From Catenulispora sp. EB89 (GTDB lineage: Bacteria; Actinomycetota; Actinomycetes; Streptomycetales; Catenulisporaceae): DNA of 64,000 nt. Position numbers and translations under genes: made by a program. Below the pieces are notes generated by a model that saw only the letters and a list, made by a program, of their open reading frames with translations, was not told the DNA's origin and made no database searches. Position 1 is the stretch's first letter. Each line of letters begins with the position of its first letter. Shown here in pieces: positions 9,298 to 17,796 of this stretch. The stretch is taken from NCBI RefSeq assembly GCF_041261445.1, contig NZ_JBGCCU010000040.1, positions 1 to 64,000 of the forward strand, read 5' to 3'.

Positions 9298-10692
9298 ATG
9301 AGCCTGGATCGGCGAGGAGTCTCCCGCATCGTGACCGTGCTGATCCTGGCGCTCGCCGTGGCGGGCTGTCACGGGGGCAGCCCGCGCACGGTGCCGAGCG
9401 GGACGGCACATGGCACGGCGGCGACTACGAGTCCTGCGACGGATACGAGTTCTGCGACAAGGTCTTGCTCCGGCCAGCTGGCCGGCGCGCGGGCGCTGAC
9501 GCTCACGACCAACGACGGTGTGACGCTCTCGGCGGTGGAGATCGGTGGCGGCGCCAAGGGGGTGCTGCTGGTTCCGGAAGCCGGTACGCAGGGTGAATGC
9601 GGCTGGATGTCCTATGCCGGTGAGCTTGCTGCGAAAGGGCTGCACGTCCTGCTCTTCGACATGCCGTGTCAGGGCACGAGTACGTGCTCGTCGTCGACGG
9701 CGGCGGATGAAGGACAGCCGGGATTCGGGAAAGAAGGCATCGCGGCCGTCGATGCCGCGCTGATCGAGCTGCACTCCGCCGGTGCCAAGACGATCGTGAT
9801 GGTCGGCGCGTCGGCGGGGGCGACCACGGCGCTGGCCGCCGAAGCCGGAACCGCCGAGGACTCCTCGCCAGGTGTGGCGGCGGTCGTGGCACTCTCGGCC
9901 GACGAACTGGGCACCCTGCCGTCCGAGGCCGCGACCGTCCACGTCCCCGTCTTCATGGCGGTGGCGGACGGCGACAAGTACGTGTCGACAGTCGACGAGC
10001 GCAGCCTCTTCGACGCGCTGGGGGCGCCGCCGACGCTCAGGACGCTGGAGGTGCGGCCGGCCGGCGCGGGCCACGGCTGGGATCTGTTGGCCGACGACGG
10101 ATTCAAGGGCAAGGTGACCGACTTCATCACGGCGCAGCTGGCCGCCGGCTACACCCTCTGGGGCACCGGCGCGAGGACGATCGTGCTGAGCAACGAGAGC
10201 GACGAGGACCAGGGGTCGTGGCAGGCGTACGCGGACCATCTCGTCGCCGAGGGCTACAAGGTCGCCATGTGGGACTATGGCGATCAGGACCCTGTGACGG
10301 GTCTCGACGCGATCGTGGCCGATCTCCGTGCGCATGGTTCCGGGCCGGTCTTCCTGCTGGGCGCATCGCAGGGTGCGAAGACGTCGCTGGTCGCCGCGGC
10401 GGGCATCAAGCCGCCGGTGACCGCGGTGGTGACGTTGTCTGCGGAGGCGATAATGAGGCCGGGTATCGACGTTTCGAGCTATGTCAAGCATCTGACGTGC
10501 CCGGTGCTCCTGCTCACCGCTGCGCAGGACGTCTACGGATCGGCCGACGCCGCCAAGACCTTCCAGGCGGACCTGCCGAACCTGGCGCGCACCCTGACCT
10601 ACGACGGTTCGGACCACGGGACACACCTGCTGAGCGGATCCCATGGGGCGAAGGTGATCGCGGACATCGACGCGTTCCTGAAGGCGCACTGA
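9298..10692 (+). CDS. Lipoprotein with two tandem alpha/beta-hydrolase domains
   Basis: The 464-residue product is exported. The N-terminus has a hydrophobic segment ending LAVAGC, a lipobox with Cys24, and then a Thr/Ser-rich linker. Two consecutive alpha/beta-hydrolase-like halves follow. The first has GASAG with Ser172 as nucleophile and a candidate His259 in AGHGW. The second has GASQG with Ser357 and a candidate His440 in SDHGTHLL. The halves are similar in order and spacing, as if one hydrolase unit had been duplicated. Both keep a plausible nucleophile and His. Substrate is unknown; family members include dienelactone-hydrolase-like and esterase-like enzymes. The ribosome binding site is weak. 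Divergent from the ArsR-type regulator. Confidence 0.8.
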   Translation: MSLDRRGVSRIVTVLILALAVAGCHGGSPRTVPSGTAHGTAATTSPATDTSSATRSCSGQLAGARALTLTTNDGVTLSAVEIGGGAKGVLLVPEAGTQGECGWMSYAGELAAKGLHVLLFDMPCQGTSTCSSSTAADEGQPGFGKEGIAAVDAALIELHSAGAKTIVMVGASAGATTALAAEAGTAEDSSPGVAAVVALSADELGTLPSEAATVHVPVFMAVADGDKYVSTVDERSLFDALGAPPTLRTLEVRPAGAGHGWDLLADDGFKGKVTDFITAQLAAGYTLWGTGARTIVLSNESDEDQGSWQAYADHLVAEGYKVAMWDYGDQDPVTGLDAIVADLRAHGSGPVFLLGASQGAKTSLVAAAGIKPPVTAVVTLSAEAIMRPGIDVSSYVKHLTCPVLLLTAAQDVYGSADAAKTFQADLPNLARTLTYDGSDHGTHLLSGSHGAKVIADIDAFLKAH

Positions 10693-10753
10693 GCCCGCTC
10701 GACCAGACCGATGGCGCCGGTGGAAACGGTGGTGGTGGCGGCCGGGGGTCGAC

Positions 10754-12775
10754 TCACGCCCGGTTGACGGCCCGTGCCAGGCCCGCGGCGATGGTGGTGG
10801 CGAGGATCCACCCGGCGGCGGTGAGCAGATAGGCGACCCACTGGTAGCCGCCGGTGGGGACGTACGCCCGGCCCTGACCGAAGTTGATCACCGGCAGCAG
10901 CAGATCGAGGGAGTAGATCAGGGGATTGAAAGGGGGAGCCGCGCCCGGGCTGACCGCAACCGGATGATGCAGCCCGAAGACGACGACCCCAGTGACCAAC
11001 AACGCGGCCAGCCAGCCCAACGCACGCTCGGGGCGGTAGCCGTAACCGACGGCGGCATCCTGCACGAAGCCCCACGGCCGCGCGGCGCGAGGCAGGGTAC
11101 GACGCCGCGCGCGCTGCTTGGCGAGCAGCACGCGGCGGGCCTCGCCGTCCAGGCCCTGCCGGCGATAGACGGCGGCGAGCTGCTCGTAGGGGCCGGGGCG
11201 GTACCCGGCGGCCTCACGCGCGAGCCAGCCGATGTGTGAGGCGACGGGCCCGGGCTCGGCGATGCGGTCGTAGGTGAAGCCGTCGCGGGTGAAGTGCGCG
11301 GGCCAGGTGGCGGGATCGTCGTTGAGGACGCCGACTTGGGCGTTGGCGAGGTGGATGGCGCCGGCCGGCGGGGCGGCGAAGCGGAGGGTGAGTTCGGCGG
11401 CGCGGAGGTTGCCGAGGAAGAGGATGTTGGAACTGGAGCTGGAGCTGGGACCAGAGTTGGAACTAGAACTAGAACTAGAACTGGGGCTGGGGCTAGAACC
11501 GGAGCCGGAGCTAGAGCCGGAGCCGGAGCTGGAGCTAGAGCCGGAGCCGGAGCTGGAGCTGGAGCCGGAGCTAGAGCTAGAGCTAGAGCTAGAGCTGGGG
11601 TTGGAGCTAGAGCTAGAGCTGGGGTTGGAGCTAGAGCTAGAGCTGGGGTTGGAGCTAGAGCTAGACCTAGAACCTGAACCGGAAGCAACAGCAGCGCTCG
11701 TGGCAGTGGCCGCCCCCGCCAGCACCGCGTCCCGGAAGTCCAGATCGTTCCCCACCCGCGCGCTCCCGAACCGCACCGCCCCCGTCGTGCGCATGCCCCG
11801 GCAGCGGGCCGCGCCGCCTATCTCGGCGTAGCGGGCGTCGAGGGCGGTGGTGCCGTCGCCGTGGAGGGTGGCGCCGTCGAAGCGGGCGTGGCCGGTGATG
11901 CGGGTGCCGTCGATGCGGATCAGGCCCTCGGCTTCGAAGCCTTTGTAGCACTGGAGGTCGGCGCCGATTTTTGCCTGGTAGGCGATCAGTGCGATGCCGC
12001 CGGGCCGGTGCAGCTTTGCGTTCGCCAGGCGGAGCTGGCCCTGGATCTCCGCGCCGGAGAAGCGCAGCATGCCGTCGGCGTGCAGGTCGTCGCCGATCAG
12101 GTCGCTGCCGACCTGGATCCGGGCCGCGTCCAGGACCAGGCCGTCGGGGTCGCGCAGGTCGGCGCGCTCCAGGCTCATGACGCCGCCGACCTTCGCGTCG
12201 CGCAGGCTCGTGCGGCCCTCGATCGTCGTGCCCCACAGCATCAGGTCGCCGCCGACGCGGACCCGGTCGGCGCGCAGGGCCAGGTCGGCGGGGTGGTGCA
12301 GGTGCGCGTCGGTGATCAGGAGCCCGCCGCCGATGACGGCGTGGTCCAGGCGGAGGCGTCCGTCCACCCGCGCCTTGTGCAACGCCACCGTCGCCTCGAC
12401 GTGTGTCAACGGCGCGTGCAGGCCCGCCAGGCGGGAGCCGCGCAGGTTCAGGCGGCGCAGGCGGGCGTCGTGCAGGTCGATCTCGTCCTGGAACCAGCAG
12501 TTCGTGAAGCTCAGCGAGAAGCCGAGCTCCCGGTACTCCAGCTCCAGCGGGCCCACCACGCGCGCGCCGACCACGCGCAGCGGTGCGCGCCGGTCGCCCG
12601 CGTCGTCGATCAGGCCCCTGACGAACTCGGCGCGCAGAGTGCGCTCCGGGCCCCAGGCCGCGCCGGCCGTGGGGTCGTCAGCCGCCGGGTCGCCGGTTTC
12701 GAAGGAGGTGCGCCCTCCGGCCAGGAAGTCCGTCCGGACCCGCTTCTCGCTGTCGCTGAGTCCGGTGGGGCGCAT
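10754..12775 (-). CDS. Membrane-anchored beta-helix-like (pentapeptide-like) protein with serine-repeat insert
   Basis: The 673-residue product has four parts. Residues 1-60 are a short N-terminal region. Residues about 65-360 are a long run of imperfect strand repeats (LRVVGARVVGPLELEY, ARLRRLNLRGSRLAGLHA, RIQVGSDLIGDDLHA) that resemble pentapeptide-type right-handed beta-helices. Residues 362-449 are almost pure serine with interspersed Gly, Pro and Asn. After a second stretch of repeats, the C-terminus has two or three membrane helices (ALGWLAALLVTGVVVFGL, WVAYLLTAAGWILATTIAAGL). Similar membrane proteins occur in Streptomyces without an assigned function. The serine tract interrupts the repeat region and is encoded by short DNA repeats, so its length may vary between strains. 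Confidence 0.78.
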   Translation of the reverse strand: MRPTGLSDSEKRVRTDFLAGGRTSFETGDPAADDPTAGAAWGPERTLRAEFVRGLIDDAGDRRAPLRVVGARVVGPLELEYRELGFSLSFTNCWFQDEIDLHDARLRRLNLRGSRLAGLHAPLTHVEATVALHKARVDGRLRLDHAVIGGGLLITDAHLHHPADLALRADRVRVGGDLMLWGTTIEGRTSLRDAKVGGVMSLERADLRDPDGLVLDAARIQVGSDLIGDDLHADGMLRFSGAEIQGQLRLANAKLHRPGGIALIAYQAKIGADLQCYKGFEAEGLIRIDGTRITGHARFDGATLHGDGTTALDARYAEIGGAARCRGMRTTGAVRFGSARVGNDLDFRDAVLAGAATATSAAVASGSGSRSSSSSNPSSSSSSNPSSSSSSNPSSSSSSSSSSGSSSSSGSGSSSSSGSGSSSGSGSSPSPSSSSSSSSNSGPSSSSSSNILFLGNLRAAELTLRFAAPPAGAIHLANAQVGVLNDDPATWPAHFTRDGFTYDRIAEPGPVASHIGWLAREAAGYRPGPYEQLAAVYRRQGLDGEARRVLLAKQRARRRTLPRAARPWGFVQDAAVGYGYRPERALGWLAALLVTGVVVFGLHHPVAVSPGAAPPFNPLIYSLDLLLPVINFGQGRAYVPTGGYQWVAYLLTAAGWILATTIAAGLARAVNRA
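11429..11690. repeat. Hexanucleotide-based tandem repeat encoding poly-serine
   Basis: About 260 bp are built from GAGCTA, GAGCTG, GAGCCG and GGGTTG units, for example repeated AGAGCTAGAGCTGGGGTTGG blocks near 11570-11660. On the coding (minus) strand they read as Ser codons with occasional Asn-Pro and Gly. Unit length is a multiple of three, so expansion or contraction would stay in frame. Confidence 0.9.
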
Positions 12776-13074
12776 GGGACGTTTCTACCGTGGTTCGGCC
12801 AGCTCGATCGAGTCCTGAGGCGGCGTTCCCTTCGGCCGGCGCGGTTCGCGCACGCCGCCGTCCGGTCCCGGCGGCCAGCCCGGGCCGCCCGGTTCGCGGT
12901 CTCGCCTTCTCGCTTTTCTGGAACGCAGGGCGCGCTTGACTCGCTGCTTCACCGTCATGTACCGGGAACGCCTCGGAGGAAACCTGCGGTTCCGGAACGG
13001 AGATCGCGTACTCTCTCGGCGAACACCAGGAAGATCGCCACGCTCCCGACCGCCGCCGATGCGACGATGACACC
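12776..13074. other. Divergent intergenic region
   Basis: The region lies between the serine-repeat membrane protein and the RibD-type reductase. A TTGACT at 12936-12941 is the best -35-like element on the plus strand, but no good -10 lies at the right distance. No repeat, RNA gene or open frame with coding character was recognised. Confidence 0.4.
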
Positions 13075-13761
13075 ATGCCCGAGCGCCCCCACGTCATCCT
13101 CAGCGCCGCCATGTCCCTGGACGGCCACCTCGACGACACCACCCCCGACCGCCTCATGCTCTCCGACGACGCGGACTTCGACCGGGTGGACGCGCTCCGG
13201 GCCGCCTCCGACGCGATCATGGTCGGCGCCGAGACCATCCGCCGCGACGACCCCCGCCTCCTGATCCGCGACCCGGAGCGCCGTGCCGAGCGGCTGAGCC
13301 GCGGGCTGCCGGAGCACCCGGTCAAGGTGACGGTGACCGGCGCCGGCGCCCTGGACCGCGCCGCGCGCTTCTTCACCACCGGCGGCCACAAGCTCGTCTA
13401 CTGCGCCGACGCGGCCGTCCCGGCGCAGGCCGACCGCCTGGCCGCGGTCGCGGACACCGAGGTGATCCCGGCCGGCGCGCTGGTCGACTTCCCCGGCGTC
13501 CTCGCGGATCTGAAGCGGCGCGGCGTCGAGCGGCTGATGGTCGAGGGCGGCAGCTCGCTGCACACGCGGTTCCTCGCCGAGGACCTCGCCGACGAGATCC
13601 ACCTGGCGATCGCCCCGTTCTTCGTCGGCGACGACCTGGCCCCGCGCTTTGTCCGCGCCGCGGAGTTCCCGCAGAACGCGCGGCGCCGGATGACCCTCGC
13701 GGAGACCCGGCCGATCGGCGATCTGGTCTTCGTGCGCTATCTGATCAGCCACGCGGCCTGA
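13075..13761 (+). CDS. RibD C-terminal / dihydrofolate-reductase-like family reductase
   Basis: The 228-residue product matches the RibD_C fold, which carries out NADPH-dependent reduction of pyrimidine intermediates in riboflavin synthesis and related reactions. Diagnostic motifs are the N-terminal strand with SAAMSLDGHLDD, the IMVGAETIRRDDPRL motif near 45-60, KVTVTGAGAL, and the VERLMVEGGSSLHTRFL loop near 150 that forms part of the NADPH site. There is no deaminase domain, so this is a stand-alone reductase and not full RibD. Stand-alone members often act outside riboflavin synthesis, and no rib genes are nearby, so the substrate is open. Its stop abuts the convergent DUF2071 gene with no bases between. 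Confidence 0.85.
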   Translation: MPERPHVILSAAMSLDGHLDDTTPDRLMLSDDADFDRVDALRAASDAIMVGAETIRRDDPRLLIRDPERRAERLSRGLPEHPVKVTVTGAGALDRAARFFTTGGHKLVYCADAAVPAQADRLAAVADTEVIPAGALVDFPGVLADLKRRGVERLMVEGGSSLHTRFLAEDLADEIHLAIAPFFVGDDLAPRFVRAAEFPQNARRRMTLAETRPIGDLVFVRYLISHAA

Positions 13762-14628
13762 TCAGTCACGGCTGACGGAGCGCGGCAGCCCGAACCGGAC
13801 CGGCACGCCCGGCGAGAACAACACGCTGTCCGGCGGCCCGGACGCGACACCCGGCAACCCCGCCGCCGCGACCAGATCCTCGTCGCACGCCAGCAGTTCG
13901 GCGTGGTGCAGCGGCCACCGCGGGTGCGCGTTCGGCATGTGCACGGTCCGGCCGCCGAGCGTGAAATGCAGCCGCCAGCGGGCGGTGAGGAAGTGGTCCA
14001 GCGGGGAGGGGTTCTCGACGCTGGATCCGACCCGCACCCCGATCAGGCTCCGGGACGGCGGCAGGCCGGGCTCACGGCGCCGCGAGCCGTACCAGTACTC
14101 GTCGCCCACGCGGTACGCCGACATCCGGGCCCATCGGTACGGCAGGCGGAAAGCGGTCCGGGCCGTGGCGACCGGCAGCAGCCGCGACGCCTCCAGCGAC
14201 CGGAACACCACGCCGCGCCGCCCGGCCGCGTCCACGGAGTACAGCCGCACATTGGTCTCGGGGAAGGTCCCGAGATAGGGCAAACCGGGCAGCGGCCACC
14301 ACCCGATGCGGTGCATGCGGAAGGCTATGAGGCCCACGTAGGTAGCGCCGTCGATGACGTCGGGCCGCACGCCGGCGGGCAGCAACGGCGCCACCTTCGC
14401 CGGGTCGACGGCCCAGTGCAGGAACGTGGCGTCCAGCCAGGACTGCGTCATCAGCGGCCGGCCGGGCAGGCGCGGCGGATCCGCGGTGACCGGTTCGGGC
14501 TCGGGCGTCGGCCTCACCGCCGGCCCCGGCTCGGGCCCCGTTGGCTCCGGCTCAGGCCCCGCGGGCTCCGGCTCAGGCCCCGGCCCGGCCGCCGCAGCAC
14601 CCCCCGCCGCGTCCGTCTCAGACCCCAA
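13762..14628 (-). CDS. DUF2071 (YqjF-like) family protein
   Basis: The product is 288 residues from the ATG at 14628. The body, from MTQSWLDATFLHW near residue 60 onward, has the DUF2071/YqjF pattern: DPAKVAPLLPAGVRPDV, TYVGLIAFRMHRIGWWPLPG, the PYLGTFPETNVRLYS motif, and GVVFRSLEASRL. The function of the family is not established; its beta-barrel fold resembles acetoacetate decarboxylase. The first 59 residues are Pro/Glu/Gly-rich (GPEPEP-type repeats) and are unusual. Translation could instead begin at the in-frame ATG at 14451. The 14628 start lies inside the end of the oxidoreductase gene upstream, an 11-base overlap that suggests co-transcription. Confidence 0.82.
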   Translation of the reverse strand: MGSETDAAGGAAAAGPGPEPEPAGPEPEPTGPEPGPAVRPTPEPEPVTADPPRLPGRPLMTQSWLDATFLHWAVDPAKVAPLLPAGVRPDVIDGATYVGLIAFRMHRIGWWPLPGLPYLGTFPETNVRLYSVDAAGRRGVVFRSLEASRLLPVATARTAFRLPYRWARMSAYRVGDEYWYGSRRREPGLPPSRSLIGVRVGSSVENPSPLDHFLTARWRLHFTLGGRTVHMPNAHPRWPLHHAELLACDEDLVAAAGLPGVASGPPDSVLFSPGVPVRFGLPRSVSRD

Positions 14629-15034
14629 TACCGTAAGCGTGCGTCACCCGGATGCGCAGCACCAGCCGCTTGTCGGCGACCATCGCGGCCCGGTACTCGT
14701 CCCAGTCCGGGTGCTCCTTCCCGGACGCCGCGCGGTACAGCTCGACCAGCTCGTCGACCGTGGCGTCGTCGGGCTTCTGCGCCACCGGCGTCAGCTCCGC
14801 GTCGCCGTCGTACACCGCGAACTTGTACGTCTCCGGCTGCACCATCAGCGTCGCGCGCGGGTCCCGGCGCAGGTTGCGGGTCTTGGCGCGGTCGTCGGTG
14901 ATCGAGATCCGGATCACCTGCTCGGCGGGGTCGTAGGCGTAGGTGATGGCGGACAGCTGCGGCCGTCCGTCCTTCTTGATCGTCGCCAGCGTGGCGACGC
15001 CCCGCACGCCCAAGAGTTCCAGGAAGGCATCCAT
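14618..15034 (-). CDS. PPOX-class (putative F420-dependent) oxidoreductase
   Basis: The 138-residue product is a single split-barrel flavin/deazaflavin reductase domain. Typical features are the opening LGVRGVATLATIKKDGRPQL, the strand SAITYAYDPAEQVIRIS, the phosphate-binding TDDRAKTRNLRRDPRATL segment, and a C-terminal region EYRAAMVADKRLVLRIRVT. Actinobacterial members of this size mostly use cofactor F420, although FMN or heme-binding relatives exist and cannot be excluded from sequence alone. It is the first gene of a two-gene leftward unit with the DUF2071 gene and is divergent from the TAP-like peptidase across 42 bases. Confidence 0.83.
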   Translation of the reverse strand: MDAFLELLGVRGVATLATIKKDGRPQLSAITYAYDPAEQVIRISITDDRAKTRNLRRDPRATLMVQPETYKFAVYDGDAELTPVAQKPDDATVDELVELYRAASGKEHPDWDEYRAAMVADKRLVLRIRVTHAYGIGV

Positions 15035-15076
15035 ATCGTGATTCTAGGGTCGGGGCGAGGTGATACACATGAGCGC

Positions 15077-16738
15077 ATGAAGTCATTCGGGGAACACCGA
15101 GGCCGGACCATATCCGTCGTCGCGATGCTGCTCGGCGCGACCCTGGTGGCCGGGTGTACTTCGTCCGGTTCGGTCGGTGGCAGCGGCGGCAGCGGCGGCA
15201 GCGGCGGCTCCGGGGGCTCCGGCGGTTCCTCAAACGGTTCCTCAGGCTCCGGCAAGCTCCCGAGCGGCAAGTTCACCTCGACCCAGGCCTTCGACTCCCA
15301 GAAGATCTCCTGGGGCGCGTGCACCAGCGAGCCCTCCGACGACCCGACCGCGGACCTGAGCGCCTTCCAGTGCGGCTCGGTCGTGGTCCCCCTGGACTAC
15401 GCCAACCCCTCGGGCAAGGACGTCACCCTCGCCCTCGTGAAGTGGCCGGCCGCGGACCAGGCGAACAAGGTCGGCTCGCTGCTGACCAACCCCGGCGGGC
15501 CCGGCGCCTCCGGCGTGGACTTCGTCGAGGAGTCCAAGACCGAGTTCGACGGGGCGCTGCACGCGCACTACGACATCATCGGCTTCGACCCGCGCGGTCT
15601 GGGCCGCAGCGACCCGATCACCTGCCTGGACGACAAGACCCAGGACAAGCTCTACGAGCAGGACCCGCCGAAGGACGCGGCGGCCCGGGCGACCAAGGCC
15701 GAGCAGGACAGCAAGACCCTCGCCGCGGCCTGTGAGAAGAACTCCGGCGCCCTGCTGCCCTACGTCGGCTCCAAGTACGTCGCGCAGGACATGGACCTCA
15801 TGCGCCAGGTCCTCGGCGACAAGAAGCTGAACTACCTCGGCATCTCCTACGGCACCTACATCGGCTCCGTCTACGCCGAGGAGTTCCCGGCGAACGTCGG
15901 CCGCATGGTGCTCGACGGCGCCGTCGACCCGAACGCCGACCAGCTGGAGTCCAACGTCCAGCAGCAGATCGGCTTCGAGAAGTCGCTGGAGAAGTTCGCC
16001 TCCGACTGCGTCACGAACTACGCCTCGCAGTGCCCGCTGACCGGCAGCCCGACCGCCGCCGCGCAGCAGCTCGGCCACTTCATCGACGGCCTGCAGGACA
16101 AGCCGCTGCAGACCGACGACCCGAGCCGGCCGCTGGACGCCACGCTGGGCTGGACCGGCGTCATCATCGGGCTCTACGGCGACGTCGGCTCGGACTGGTG
16201 GAAGTACCTGCGCGACGCGCTGACCAAGGCGATGAAGAACGGCGACGGCTCGGAGCTGCTGGCCGGCGCCGACCAGTACGACGGCCGCGACCCGCAGGGC
16301 CACTACAGCACCGAGCAGGACGGCCTGATCGCGGTGCGCTGCGCCGACTTCACCACCCCGGCGCCGAGCCCGGCCGCCGTGCAGAGCGCGTACAACCAGC
16401 TCAAGTCCGGGGCCTCGATCCTCAACTCCAACCTGGCCCCCGGCGACCTGGCGCAGCCGATGTGCGCGAACTGGCCGTTCCAGACCACCGAGAAGCCGCA
16501 CCAGATAAAGGCGCAGGGCTCGGACACGATCCTCGTCGTCGGCACCACGGACGATCCGGCCACGCCGTACCAGAACGCCGTGAACCTGGCGAACGGCTTC
16601 GCCAACGCGCGGCTGCTGACTCGCGTGGGCACCGGGCACGCCGCGTTCGGCAGCGGCAACCAGTGCGCGCAGTCGGCGATGGAGGCGTACCTGGTCAGCG
16701 GCACGTTGCCGGCGCAGGGGACGCGCTGCACGGCGTGA
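15077..16738 (+). CDS. TAP-like tripeptidyl aminopeptidase lipoprotein (alpha/beta hydrolase)
   Basis: The 553-residue product starts at the ATG at 15077, the first to give a lipoprotein signal (LLGATLVAGC, Cys27). A Gly/Ser-rich spacer of about 30 residues follows. The body is an SlpD/SlpE/TAP-type peptidase of MEROPS S33. The oxyanion region is NPGGPGASG, the nucleophile Ser257 lies in GISYGTYIG, acid candidates Asp492/Asp493 are in GTTDDPATPY, and His521 is in GTGHAAFGSG. The C-terminal TAP-like domain ends with a Cys-containing segment. These enzymes remove N-terminal tripeptides from exported proteins or peptides outside the cell. The full triad suggests activity. Confidence 0.9.
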   Translation: MKSFGEHRGRTISVVAMLLGATLVAGCTSSGSVGGSGGSGGSGGSGGSGGSSNGSSGSGKLPSGKFTSTQAFDSQKISWGACTSEPSDDPTADLSAFQCGSVVVPLDYANPSGKDVTLALVKWPAADQANKVGSLLTNPGGPGASGVDFVEESKTEFDGALHAHYDIIGFDPRGLGRSDPITCLDDKTQDKLYEQDPPKDAAARATKAEQDSKTLAAACEKNSGALLPYVGSKYVAQDMDLMRQVLGDKKLNYLGISYGTYIGSVYAEEFPANVGRMVLDGAVDPNADQLESNVQQQIGFEKSLEKFASDCVTNYASQCPLTGSPTAAAQQLGHFIDGLQDKPLQTDDPSRPLDATLGWTGVIIGLYGDVGSDWWKYLRDALTKAMKNGDGSELLAGADQYDGRDPQGHYSTEQDGLIAVRCADFTTPAPSPAAVQSAYNQLKSGASILNSNLAPGDLAQPMCANWPFQTTEKPHQIKAQGSDTILVVGTTDDPATPYQNAVNLANGFANARLLTRVGTGHAAFGSGNQCAQSAMEAYLVSGTLPAQGTRCTA

Positions 16739-16830
16739 GCCGGCCGTGAGAGGGAGCGCCACCGGGAACCCCTGTCGTCCGCGACCCGTTTAGGATCGCG
16801 GATAGTGTCAACGAATTTGGGGGAACACCC

Positions 16831-17418
16831 GTGATCTGCTTCTTCGATCCGGCGCACGGCCAGGCGTCCGTGAACGTCATGTGGCAGCCGCAGTGGGGCG
16901 TGGCGCGACCCGTCGAGGTCTGCCAGTTCTGCGCGCAGCGCATCCAGACCACTCAGCCGCCGTACTACCAGCCCGTCCAGCAGCAGGGTTACCCGCAGCA
17001 GGGCTATCCCCAGGCCGGCTATCCGCAACAGCAGGGCTATCCGGCGCAGCAGCCCGGCTACCCGCAGCAGGCGCAGTACCAGCAGCCGCCGCGCCAGGGC
17101 CACAGCACCGGCGCGGTGATCGGCGCGGGCGCGGCCGGCCTGGTCGGCGGGATGCTGCTCGGCGAGATGCTGGAAGGCGACGACAACAAGCGCGACGAGC
17201 AGCAGGCGTACGACCGCGGCTTCGAGGAGCGCGGCTTCGACGACCAGCGCAACGAGTACCAGCAGGAACAGTTCCAGCAGGAGCAGTTCCAGCAGAACGA
17301 GTACCAGCAGAACGAGTACCAGCAGAACGACTACAACAACGACTTCAACGGCGGCGGCGGCTTCGGCGGCGACGACTACAACAACAACAACGGCGGGAAC
17401 GACGACGGTTTCTTCTAA
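16831..17418 (+). CDS. Gln/Asn/Tyr/Gly-rich low-complexity protein with N-terminal Cys pair
   Basis: The 195-residue product uses a GTG start with a GGGGGA motif seven to eight bases upstream. Residues 1-40 are folded-looking and hold CQFC plus an earlier Cys3, a possible zinc-binding pair. Residues 42-95 are GYPQQ-type repeats. A short Gly/Ala hydrophobic helix (GAVIGAGAAGLVGGMLLGEML) sits at about 94-114. The rest is acidic, then NEYQQ/EQFQQ repeats, then NNNNGG. This is a prion-like composition. Related Streptomyces proteins with a similar N-terminus and a hydrophobic hinge exist as uncharacterised membrane-associated proteins. Function unknown. A terminator lies 60 bases downstream. Confidence 0.75.
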   Translation: MICFFDPAHGQASVNVMWQPQWGVARPVEVCQFCAQRIQTTQPPYYQPVQQQGYPQQGYPQAGYPQQQGYPAQQPGYPQQAQYQQPPRQGHSTGAVIGAGAAGLVGGMLLGEMLEGDDNKRDEQQAYDRGFEERGFDDQRNEYQQEQFQQEQFQQNEYQQNEYQQNDYNNDFNGGGGFGGDDYNNNNGGNDDGFF

Positions 17419-17477
17419 ACCGCACCAGTCGACGTCGGTCAAGGCCGGTCGCAGCCTAATATAAAAGTGCTAATACG

Positions 17478-17520
17478 CCGTCGGGGCGAGGGTCTGCAGA
17501 TCCTCGCCCCGACGGTATTT
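17478..17520 (+). terminator. Intrinsic terminator after the Gln/Asn-rich gene
   Basis: A perfect 14-bp stem, CCGTCGGGGCGAGG / CCTCGCCCCGACGG, with a ten-base loop and a short TATTT tail. Confidence 0.85.
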
Positions 17521-17796
17521 CCACCCTCACCACCCTTGCTCACCCCTTACCGCGTAGACGCTTCCCCGCACGCGTATCACGAGGTGAACGCAAGTCCAGG
17601 CGTGTCGCAACGTAGAACCGTCTACGTCTTTCTGAGGTTCCTGACACCCTCTACTGTGACGAGTATCGATCTTCGCAATGTCTAGTCGCATTGCCATTTC
17701 CCGCTGCTCGTCGCAAGACCCTGTAAGGCACCACCCGGGCTCCACGTCAAAGGGGGCGCGCGGCGGCGTGGCCGCGCGCCGGGAGAAAGGCACATT
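17521..17796. other. Upstream region of the subtilase gene
   Basis: The region is non-coding and lower in GC than its neighbours, as expected for a promoter and 5' leader. GGAGAAAGG lies just before the ATG at 17797. A small dyad, CAATG ... CATTG, occurs near 17678-17694. No confident -35/-10 pair was identified. Confidence 0.4.

Noticed and set aside
8128-10689. 853-codon leftward open frame
   Set aside because: It overlaps the ArsR-type regulator in another frame and the lipoprotein gene on the other strand; product is Arg/Pro-rich, typical of a high-GC shadow frame.
17467-17685. Small rightward frame upstream of the subtilase
   Set aside because: It runs through the terminator at 17478-17520 and has no ribosome binding site.
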